Shown here piece by piece: positions 1 to 5,412 of a stretch of 7,211 nt of DNA. Under the pieces are notes generated by a model, which worked only from the letters and a program-made list of their open reading frames with translations, was not told the DNA's origin and searched no databases. A program made the position numbers and the translations under genes. The stretch covers positions 1 through 7,211 of the forward strand of contig CAJYKO010000050.1 in NCBI GenBank assembly GCA_913775215.1, written 5' to 3'. Position 1 is the first letter of the stretch, and each line of letters opens with the position of its first letter. Source of the stretch: an uncultured Devosia sp. (lineage in GTDB: Bacteria > Pseudomonadota > Alphaproteobacteria > Rhizobiales > Devosiaceae).

Positions 1-326
1 GCGGCGGCGGCCACGAAGACTGCGGCAAGACCGACGAGCGAATGGAAGGCGGCGACAAGCTGGGGCATGTCGGTCATCTTCACTTCGCGCGCGATATAGG
101 CGCCGATGCCGCCACCGAGGCCAAGGCCACCGATGATGAGGAGCCAGCCGACCCAATCGCTGGGCGCGGCGACGAGAAGCGTGGTGACGACGGCGATGGC
201 CATGCCGACCATGCCGTAGAGATTGCCCTGGCGGGCGGACGAGGGGCTCGAAAGCCCGCGCAGCGCGAGGATGAAGAGCACACCCGCTGCAAGGTAGAAG
301 AGGGCGGCGATATTGGCGTCGATCAT
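1..326 (-). CDS. pntB: NAD(P) transhydrogenase beta subunit PntB, N-terminal part (runs off left edge)
   Basis: This is the membrane and NADP(H)-binding subunit of the proton-translocating transhydrogenase, which couples inward proton flow to hydride transfer from NADH to NADP+. Only the first 108 residues are present; the family is about 460-480 residues, so the NADP-binding domain III lies outside the window. The visible part holds hydrophobic segments at about residues 4-22, 37-54 and 58-78 and the start of another near 90-108. The family-typical stretch around RGLSSP, then GNLYGMVGM, is present at 23-42. The motif MTDMPQLVAAFHS at 84-96 places His95 at the position of the conserved proton-channel histidine (His91 of the E. 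coli beta subunit). The ATG lies 5 bp after the pntAB stop, with a GAAGG-like ribosome-binding site inside the end of pntAB, so the two genes are surely co-transcribed. Identity is secure; truncation is only by the window edge. Confidence 0.95.
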   Translation of the reverse strand, partial: MIDANIAALFYLAAGVLFILALRGLSSPSSARQGNLYGMVGMAIAVVTTLLVAAPSDWVGWLLIIGGLGLGGGIGAYIAREVKMTDMPQLVAAFHSLVGLAAVFVAAA

Positions 327-331
327 GACCG

Positions 332-694
332 TCAGCCCTTCTTCTTATACATCGCCAGCATGCGCTGGGTGACGAGGAAACCGCCAAAAATATTCACGCT
401 GGCAAAGACCAGGGCGATGAAACCGAAGAGTTTTGAAACCCAGCTGGCGTCATTGGCGAGATGCACGCCCACCGCGAGCAGGGCGCCGACGACGATCACC
501 GAGGAAATCGCATTGGTGACGCTCATCAGCGGGGTGTGGAGCGCCGGGGTGACGCTCCAGACGACAAAATAGCCGACAAAGATCGCAAGGACGAAAATGG
601 CGAGGCGGAAGGTGAAAGGATCGATGGCGCCGCCCAGTGCCCCATGGGCGATGGCGGTGGTGGTGTCGGCGATGGTGCCTGCAGTCGTTTCCAT
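332..694 (-). CDS. pntAB: NAD(P) transhydrogenase subunit PntAB (short membrane subunit, domain II part)
   Basis: This 120-residue integral membrane protein supplies the first group of transmembrane helices of domain II in the split, three-subunit transhydrogenase. In E. coli the equivalent is fused to the C-terminus of PntA. Three hydrophobic helices are visible, at about 29-49, 57-79 and 88-109. The family signature VTPALHTPLMSVTNAISSV spans 48-66. The last residues are basic (MYKKKG), consistent with a cytoplasmic C-terminus. The first 25 residues are Ala/Thr/Gly-rich and not obviously functional. The ATG follows the pntAA stop codon directly (TAA then ATG, no spacer), and the ribosome-binding site GGAGGGGGAG lies inside the final codons of pntAA, so translation is probably coupled. 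Length is close to other alphaproteobacterial PntAB proteins. Confidence 0.95.
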   Translation of the reverse strand: METTAGTIADTTTAIAHGALGGAIDPFTFRLAIFVLAIFVGYFVVWSVTPALHTPLMSVTNAISSVIVVGALLAVGVHLANDASWVSKLFGFIALVFASVNIFGGFLVTQRMLAMYKKKG

Positions 695-2182
695 TTAGAG
701 CTCCCCCTCCGGCTTGACGACGGGCCGCCGGGCGGGGGGCTTTTTCTTGGGCGCAGGATTGGCCGCGTCAGGTGCCGCGGCAGCCTTGCGGGTGACGGCT
801 TTCTTGGCCGCAGGTTGCGAACCGGCTGGCGCAATGGCTTCCGGGGCTATCGTTGCCGCCGCCTTTTTGCGCGGGGCGTGCTTGGTCACGGGCTCATCAG
901 CGAGGACTGCAACGGGTCTGGATTTCGCTGCTGCCGGCTTGCGCGCTGCGCCGGTCTTGGCCGGAGCATCCTTTGCGACGAGCTTCCGGCTCGGCGGCTT
1001 TGGTTCGGGTGCAGGAACGGTGAGGGGTTCGGAAGAAGGAGCAGGCTTTGCCGTGAGGGTGGTCGCGAAATTGGGATGGACCACGGCGCCGTCGCGGGTC
1101 AGGACGGTCGCCTTGACCAGTTCGTCGTCCCAATTGATCGCGAGCTTTTTCTCCTTTTTGTCGATCAGGGTATCGATGAAGGACAAGAGATTTTTTGCGT
1201 AGAGCTGGCTGGCGGTTGTCGGGATGCGGCTCGCGAGATTGGTGAAGCCGATAATCTTTACCCCGTTGTGCTCGACGATCTGGTCGGCACGGGTGAGTTC
1301 GACATTGCCCCCGCGTTCGGCGGCAAGATCGACGATGACAGATCCGGGCGCCATGCTCTCAACCATGGCGGCAGTCACCAGTTTTGGGGCCGGGCGGCCG
1401 GGAATGAGCGCGGTGGTGATGACGATGTCCTGCTTGGCGATATGGCCGGCGACGAGTTCGGCCTGCGCCTGGCTTTCGGCCAGCGTCAACTCGCGCGCAT
1501 AACCGCCGGTGCCGGACGCGTCTTTGAGCGCATCGGTCATGATGAATTTGGCGCCGAGCGAGCCGACCTGTTCGGCTGCGGCTGCGCGGACGTCGGTGGC
1601 TGACACCACGGCGCCGAGACGGCGCGCGGTGGCGATGGCCTGGAGCCCGGCAACGCCGGCGCCCATGACAAAGGCCTTGGCTGGGCGCACGGTCCCCGCC
1701 GCGGTCATCATCATCGGCAGGGCGCGCTCGAACTGCGCTGCCGCTTCGATGACGGCCTGGTAGCCGGCGAGGTTGGCGTGGGAGGAGAGAATGTCCATGA
1801 CCTGCGCGCGGGTGATGCGCGGCATGAATTCCATGGCAATAGCGGTGACGCCGGATCCGGCCAGGGCGGCGATCTCAGCCTCGTTGCCATAAGGGTCGAG
1901 GCTTGCGATCAGCAAAGCGCCGGGATTGGCGCCAGCGAGGGCTGTTGCCGGTGGACGGCGGACTGCCAGGATCAGATCGGCCTGCCAGACGGCTTCTTTA
2001 GCCGATGTCGCAATGGCGGCCCCGGCTTCGGCAAAATTGTCGTCGCTGATACGGGATTTGTCACCCGCGCCGGACTCGATGCTCACATTGGCACCGAGCC
2101 CGATCAATTTGGCGATCGTCTCGGGGGTGGCGGCAACGCGATTTTCGCCTGTTGCCGTTTCCCGCAGAACTGCAAGTTTCAT
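695..2182 (-). CDS. pntAA: NAD(P) transhydrogenase subunit PntAA (NAD-binding domain I) with long basic Ala/Pro/Lys tail
   Basis: This is the soluble NAD(H)-binding domain I subunit of the proton-translocating transhydrogenase, a homodimer docked on the cytoplasmic face of PntAB/PntB. The protein is 495 residues. Residues 1-140 form the first alanine dehydrogenase/PNT-type subdomain. The RQD loop is intact at Arg122, Gln127 and Asp130, with the same spacing as in Rhodospirillum rubrum. The Rossmann motif GAGVAG is at 174-179 with Asp197 after the second strand. The mobile loop carries GGYA with Tyr228, and TTALIPGRPAP lies at 256-266. The catalytic fold ends near residue 375. Family members without the fused membrane part are usually about 375-385 residues; here another 117 or so residues follow, rich in Ala, Pro and Lys and probably disordered. 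The ATG at 2182 is chosen over an in-frame ATG at 2224 because GGGAGGAG sits 7 nt upstream and the family starts MKxxVxxE. It heads the tight pntAA-pntAB-pntB group. Confidence 0.95.
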   Translation of the reverse strand: MKLAVLRETATGENRVAATPETIAKLIGLGANVSIESGAGDKSRISDDNFAEAGAAIATSAKEAVWQADLILAVRRPPATALAGANPGALLIASLDPYGNEAEIAALAGSGVTAIAMEFMPRITRAQVMDILSSHANLAGYQAVIEAAAQFERALPMMMTAAGTVRPAKAFVMGAGVAGLQAIATARRLGAVVSATDVRAAAAEQVGSLGAKFIMTDALKDASGTGGYARELTLAESQAQAELVAGHIAKQDIVITTALIPGRPAPKLVTAAMVESMAPGSVIVDLAAERGGNVELTRADQIVEHNGVKIIGFTNLASRIPTTASQLYAKNLLSFIDTLIDKKEKKLAINWDDELVKATVLTRDGAVVHPNFATTLTAKPAPSSEPLTVPAPEPKPPSRKLVAKDAPAKTGAARKPAAAKSRPVAVLADEPVTKHAPRKKAAATIAPEAIAPAGSQPAAKKAVTRKAAAAPDAANPAPKKKPPARRPVVKPEGEL

Positions 2183-2192
2183 GAGAATTCTC
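2183..2192. other. 10-bp palindrome GAGAATTCTC between RBS and pntAA start
   Basis: A perfect 10-bp palindrome covers the spacer between the pntAA start codon and its ribosome-binding site and shares its outer bases with the GGGAGGAG. It could arise by chance; no regulator is implied by what I can see. Confidence 0.3.
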
Positions 2193-2197
2193 CTCCC

Positions 2198-2216
2198 GCC
2201 TGCCAGACGGGCAGGC
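2198..2216 (-). promoter_or_regulatory. Hairpin directly upstream of the pntAA ribosome-binding site
   Basis: On the transcript a perfect 7-bp stem, GCCTGCC / GGCAGGC, closes a 5-nt CGTCT loop. Its 3' arm ends on the base just before the Shine-Dalgarno GGGAGGAG (2190-2197). There is no U-tract after it, so it is not an intrinsic terminator. It could keep the ribosome site accessible, act as an RNase block at a processed 5' end of the pnt message, or be chance in GC-rich DNA. It lies in the 61-bp gap between the oxidase subunit-like gene and pntAA. Confidence 0.4.
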
Positions 2217-2243
2217 AATTCCATGGCCTGCTGACTGAAACCC

Positions 2244-2411
2244 TTACGGGCGGATCAGGAAGAAGAGGATGATCATGATCACCGCGAGGGAGTAGACCGA
2301 CCACTTCACCCCGGTGATGAAGCCGGTATAGGTCTTTTCATGCTCGGCGTAGTCCATCGCCGATTCCAGTACGGGCTGGGAGTGGTGCTCGGGGTGGTGC
2401 TTGGTGGCCAT
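2244..2411 (-). CDS. aa3-type cytochrome c oxidase subunit IV-like small membrane protein
   Basis: This 55-residue protein has a hydrophilic, His-rich N-terminus (MATKHHPEHH), then the segment MDYAEHEKTYTGFITGVKWS at 19-38 and one transmembrane helix at about 36-53 ending in RP. This matches the bacterial aa3-type oxidase subunit IV family (ctaH in Paracoccus): a short arm with a conserved HEKT(Y/F)xGF-like stretch followed by a single helix. In the oxidase this subunit packs at the periphery of subunits I and III and is not catalytic. The ATG at 2411 is preferred over an upstream in-frame start at 2480, which would overlap the peptidase gene; GAGGA lies 6 nt before it. It starts 40 bp after the oligoendopeptidase stop and ends 61 bp before pntAA, so it probably shares a transcript with pnt. 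No other oxidase gene is visible. Assignment rests on size, topology and motif. Confidence 0.85.
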   Translation of the reverse strand: MATKHHPEHHSQPVLESAMDYAEHEKTYTGFITGVKWSVYSLAVIMIILFFLIRP

Positions 2412-2451
2412 GTAGTCCTCGAAAAAACGTCTTCGTCGATAGGTCCAGAAC

Positions 2452-4254
2452 TTAGGGCGAAGTTGCCTCAAGCTCGTCAATCAGCCCTTCGATCATGGAA
2501 AGGCCGAGCGTCCAGAAATTAGGGTCTTTGGCATCGAGCCCGAAGGGCGCCAAAAGTTCGGAATGATACTTGCTTCCCCCAGCCTTGAGGAGCTCGAAAT
2601 AGCGCTCCGCAAAGCCATCGCTGGACTTCTCATACTGTGCGTAGAGCGAGTTCACAAGGCAATCGCCGAAAGCATAGGCGTAGACATAGAAGGGGGAGTG
2701 GATGAAGTGCGGAATATAGGTCCAGAAGATGTCGTAGCCTTCGTTCTGGACGATGCCGTCACCCAGCGATTCGGCCTGCACGTCGAGCCAGATCTGGTTG
2801 ATTTCCTCGGTGCGTAACTCGCCCTGGCGGCGCGCGGTGTGGACCCGGCGCTCGAAGGTATAGAAGGCGATCTGGCGCACGACGGTGTTGAGCATGTCTT
2901 CTACCTTGGAAGACAGGAGGGCGAAGCGCTGCTTGGGATCAGTCGTCTTGTCGAGGAGAGCCCTAAAAGTCAGCATTTCGCCAAAAACGGAGGCCGTTTC
3001 GGCCAGCGTCAGCGGGGTATTGGCGAGGATCGGCCCTTGCGCGGCGGCAAGGCGCTGGTGGACGCCATGGCCGAGTTCATGGGCGAGCGTCATGATATCG
3101 CGGGTGCGGCCGAGATAGTTGAGCATCAGATAGGGATGGGCACTCGGCACCGTGGGGTGCGCGAAGGCACCGGAGAGCTTGCCATTGCCGGTTGGGGCGT
3201 CGATCCAGCCCGAATTGAAGAAAGGCTTTGCCAATTCGGCAAGATCGGGCGAGAAGCGCCCATAGGCGTCGAGGACGGTCGTGACGGCGGTGTCCCAATC
3301 CCAGACGCGTTCGTCGCTGGTCGGCAGCGGCGCATTGCGGTCCCAGGCGTTGAGCTTGTCCTTGCCGAACCACTTGGCCTTCATCTTGTAATAGCGATGC
3401 GACAGGCGCGGATAGGCGGCTTCGACGGCCTTTTGCAGGGCATCGACGACTTCGCGCTCAACCGAATTGGCCATGTGACGACTGTCGGCAATATCCTCAT
3501 AGCCGCGCCAGCGGTCGGAGATTTCCTTGTCCTTGGCGAGGACATTGGTGATGTGGGTAAAGAGCCGGCCATTGGCCTTGAAGGTTTTAGCGAGCGCCTT
3601 GAAGGCGGCTTCACGCTTGGCCTCTTCGCGGTCGGAGAGGAGGTGGAGGGTCGATTCAAGATTGAGCGTTTCGCCCTCTACCTCGAATTCGAGCGCCGAA
3701 AGCGTTTCGTCGAAGAGCCGGTTCCAGGCGGAATAGGCAGTGACCGACTTATCGTGAAACAGTTCTTCGAGCTTGTCGTCAAGCTGGTAAGGCTTGGCTT
3801 TCCTGAGTTCGGCAAACCAGGTCTTGTAGCGCCCGAGTTCCGGGTCGGCGGCGAGGGCCGCGTCGAGCGTCGCATAGTCAATGCGATTGAGCTCGAGTTC
3901 GAAAAAAAGGACGCGGGTCGACAAGTTCGTCAGCGCCTCATTGGTGTCGCCCATGAACTTGGCGCGATCGGGATCGGTCGAGCGCTGCGCATATTGGAGG
4001 AAGGAGAACGAGCCGATGCGGCCAGTGAGGTCGCCGAGCGTTTCGCTGTCCTTGATTGCCTTGATCAGGCCGCCAGTTTTGGTCAGCTCGGTGAGCTTGC
4101 CTTTGTAGTCAGCCTCGAACTTGGCCGCGAGTTGCTTTGCTTCTTCGAGCGCAGCCTTGAATTCGGGGCTGTCTTTGCCGGGATAGAGATCGGTGAGGTC
4201 CCAAACGGGGAGGTTGCCAAACTGGTTGTGGCCTTTTTGGGCAGCAGCGCTCAT
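2452..4254 (-). CDS. pepF: M3 family oligoendopeptidase (PepF-like zinc metallopeptidase)
   Basis: This is a cytoplasmic zinc endopeptidase expected to cut short peptides released by other proteases. The protein is 600 residues, the normal length for the pepF/M3 oligoendopeptidase family. The N-terminal half (about 1-210) is the helical region of the M3_N type, starting with the conserved NLPVWDLTDLYP near residue 14. The catalytic site is HELGH at 392-396, giving His392, Glu393 and His396. The third zinc ligand is most likely Glu419 in TLAETASVFGE. The C-terminal conserved segments FIHSPFYVYAYAFG (517-530) and the substrate-contact region are present, so the enzyme looks intact. There is no signal peptide. 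The ATG at 4254 is chosen because MSAAAQ is followed at once by the family N-terminus and GGAG lies about 10 nt upstream; in-frame codons further upstream would run into the neighbouring permease gene. It lies 65 bp after the permease and 40 bp before the oxidase subunit-like gene. The exact subfamily and the symbol are less certain than the family. Confidence 0.95.
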   Translation of the reverse strand: MSAAAQKGHNQFGNLPVWDLTDLYPGKDSPEFKAALEEAKQLAAKFEADYKGKLTELTKTGGLIKAIKDSETLGDLTGRIGSFSFLQYAQRSTDPDRAKFMGDTNEALTNLSTRVLFFELELNRIDYATLDAALAADPELGRYKTWFAELRKAKPYQLDDKLEELFHDKSVTAYSAWNRLFDETLSALEFEVEGETLNLESTLHLLSDREEAKREAAFKALAKTFKANGRLFTHITNVLAKDKEISDRWRGYEDIADSRHMANSVEREVVDALQKAVEAAYPRLSHRYYKMKAKWFGKDKLNAWDRNAPLPTSDERVWDWDTAVTTVLDAYGRFSPDLAELAKPFFNSGWIDAPTGNGKLSGAFAHPTVPSAHPYLMLNYLGRTRDIMTLAHELGHGVHQRLAAAQGPILANTPLTLAETASVFGEMLTFRALLDKTTDPKQRFALLSSKVEDMLNTVVRQIAFYTFERRVHTARRQGELRTEEINQIWLDVQAESLGDGIVQNEGYDIFWTYIPHFIHSPFYVYAYAFGDCLVNSLYAQYEKSSDGFAERYFELLKAGGSKYHSELLAPFGLDAKDPNFWTLGLSMIEGLIDELEATSP

Positions 4255-4306
4255 GCGAACTCGACTCCGAAGTTTTTGTTTGGGCCGGACCTTAGCGAGC
4301 TTGTTC

Positions 4307-4327
4307 CGGGCTGTGAAGGTCAGCCCG
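4307..4327 (-). terminator. Weak hairpin overlapping the permease stop codon
   Basis: A perfect 7-bp stem, CGGGCTG / CAGCCCG, with a 7-nt loop contains the TGA stop of the permease gene. No U-run follows on the transcript, so a classical intrinsic terminator is unlikely. It may partly separate the permease message from the peptidase message or protect a 3' end. It lies next to the 65-bp gap before the peptidase gene, in which I find no convincing promoter. Confidence 0.25.
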
Positions 4328-5078
4328 CCAGAAGCCGATTGGTGCCGTCCCAGATCAGTTGCAAGGCAAGCAAGAACACCAGCCAATAGGCGATCCGGTA
4401 GAAGAGCTTCATCGAGATGCGACGAACGAGATAGATGCCGAGGAAGACGCCGATGACGCCCACGGGGGCGAGCGCCGCCGAGAGCGTCAGGTTGTGGACG
4501 TTGAGCTGGCCGAGAAAGAAATAGGGGATGAGCTTGGCGGTATTGACGATGGCGAAGAAGACAGCCGTCGTGCCGGAATAGACCAAGGGCGACAGTTTGC
4601 GCGGCAGGACGTAAATCTGGAACGGTGGGCCGCCGGTGTGGGAGATGAAGCTCGTAAAGCCGGCGACCCCGCCCCAGAAGGTGCCCCAGGGCTTTGAGGG
4701 CGGCAGGCCTTCGAGTTTCTTGCGGATCGGGAACACGGCATCGATAACAAAAAGCAGGGTGACCACCCCCACCATCAACAACACGACCGCATCGCTGACA
4801 AAGGCCCAAAGCGCCCAGCCCAGCAAGGTGCCGATCGCGGCGCCGGGCAGCATGATCTTTAAAATATTGCGGTCAAATTCCTTGCGATACATCCAGACCG
4901 CGACGGCATCCATGCAGAGCAGCACCGGCAGCATCATGCCCGCGGCGTCTCGGGCCGGCATGACGAGCGCAAGGAGCGGAACGCCGACGACGCCGAGGCC
5001 GCCAAGGAGCCCGGCTTTGGACAGGCCAACAATCAGCACCGCGATGACGGCGACGGTGACGAATACGGGGTCGATCAT
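4320..5078 (-). CDS. TauE/SafE family sulfite/sulfonate-type exporter permease
   Basis: This is a 252-residue polytopic inner-membrane protein of the TauE/SafE (formerly DUF81) family, whose members move sulfite, sulfoacetate and other organic or sulfur anions; the substrate here cannot be told. The N-terminal repeat has the conserved VGLSKAGLLGGLGVVGVPLLALVMP (split around residues 17-41). The second repeat carries the mirror motif GGVAGFTSFISHTGGPPFQ at 136-154, and helices fill most of the rest (about 5-25, 28-50, 74-94, 97-117, 136-146, 165-190, 196-219, 226-245). About 250 residues is normal for the family. The ATG at 5078 gives a start directly before the first helix. An in-frame TTG at 5123 would add 15 residues; neither start has a strong ribosome-binding site, and a possible promoter -35 element lies upstream of 5123. 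No sulfur-metabolism gene is adjacent, so the substrate is left open. Confidence 0.9.
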   Translation of the reverse strand: MIDPVFVTVAVIAVLIVGLSKAGLLGGLGVVGVPLLALVMPARDAAGMMLPVLLCMDAVAVWMYRKEFDRNILKIMLPGAAIGTLLGWALWAFVSDAVVLLMVGVVTLLFVIDAVFPIRKKLEGLPPSKPWGTFWGGVAGFTSFISHTGGPPFQIYVLPRKLSPLVYSGTTAVFFAIVNTAKLIPYFFLGQLNVHNLTLSAALAPVGVIGVFLGIYLVRRISMKLFYRIAYWLVFLLALQLIWDGTNRLLAG

Positions 5079-5106
5079 GGAAAAGGCGAATCCGGCGGGA
5101 AGAGGC

Positions 5107-5139
5107 TTTATCCCCACTCCCAAGCGGCTGTTTTGTCAA
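5107..5139 (-). promoter_or_regulatory. Possible promoter of the permease gene
   Basis: On the minus strand a consensus TTGACA (5134-5139) is followed by GATAAA (5107-5112). The 21-bp spacing is longer than the usual 16-19 bp, so this may be a weak or activator-dependent promoter or only a chance -35 match. It would yield a leader of about 25 nt for the ATG at 5078. Confidence 0.25.
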
Positions 5140-5213
5140 TTGCTCCACACACATTCGCGCGAGGGCGTGGCCTGGTAATCGTGGTGCAACTTTTGGGCTC
5201 GAATATATGGTCC

Positions 5214-5357
5214 ATGACCTATCGTGCAAAAGGCTGGTTCTTTGCAGCCGCCATCAGCTTTTCCCTCTGGGCCCTCATCGCTCTCGTGAGCGTCGAGATC
5301 ATGATGCAATGGGAGCAACCGAGCCCGGTCGAAGAGATTGCGGACGACGCAGCCTAA
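5214..5357 (+). CDS. Possible small single-helix membrane protein, 47 residues
   Basis: This is an unrecognised plus-strand ORF, the only gene candidate on this strand. It encodes MTYRAKGWFF, then a hydrophobic helix at about residues 8-29 (AAAISFSLWALIALVSVEIM) and a short acidic tail ending EEIADDAA. Basic residues before the helix and acidic ones after it would predict a cytoplasmic N-terminus by the positive-inside rule. There is no clear ribosome-binding site before the ATG at 5214; AATATA at 5202-5207 resembles a -10 element that would put transcription start at or next to the ATG, so a leaderless message is possible. In-frame non-ATG starts exist upstream (GTG 5181, TTG 5133) without better ribosome sites. 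It faces the trcR terminator tail to tail. The clean helix and charge pattern argue for a real gene, but no family is recognised. Confidence 0.5.
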   Translation: MTYRAKGWFFAAAISFSLWALIALVSVEIMMQWEQPSPVEEIADDAA

Positions 5358-5386
5358 ACAAAAATCCCCGCCACAAGGGCGGGGAT
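5358..5386 (-). terminator. Intrinsic terminator of trcR
   Basis: A perfect 9-bp GC-rich stem, ATCCCCGCC / GGCGGGGAT (5364-5372 with 5378-5386), closes a 5-nt loop. On the minus-strand transcript it is followed by TTTTGTTT. It begins 26 nt after the trcR stop. Its U-tract lies directly next to the stop codon of the plus-strand small ORF. Read on the plus strand the hairpin has an A-run before it but no U-run after it, so termination is expected mainly for the minus strand. Confidence 0.9.
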
Positions 5387-5412
5387 CGAAAGCAGTATGA
5401 AGCCTTGGCCGA

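Noticed and set aside
695..1048. Separate histone H1-like or AlgP-like gene at the end of pntAA
   Set aside because: The basic stretch is continuous in frame with domain I and has no internal start with a ribosome site that I can see, so it is a tail of PntAA rather than a distinct gene.
714..1202. 162-residue plus-strand frame opposite the PntAA tail
   Set aside because: Its Ala/Gly/Arg-rich sequence is simply the complement of the Lys/Ala/Pro tail codons; no ribosome site or promoter was seen.
461..1603. 380-residue open frame on the plus strand across pntAA and pntAB
   Set aside because: It is antisense to two firmly identified genes, is very rich in Gly/Arg/Asp as expected for shadow frames, and shows no recognisable fold.
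4255..4319. Promoter for the peptidase gene in the 65-bp gap
   Set aside because: No pair of -35/-10 elements with acceptable spacing was found on the minus strand; a GACTC methylation-type site at 4263-4267 alone is not evidence.
2839..4389. 516-residue open frame on the plus strand, antisense to the peptidase gene
   Set aside because: It lies antisense to a complete M3 peptidase with intact active site; long stop-free antisense frames are expected from the GC-rich codon use. No domain or family-like motif is visible in it.
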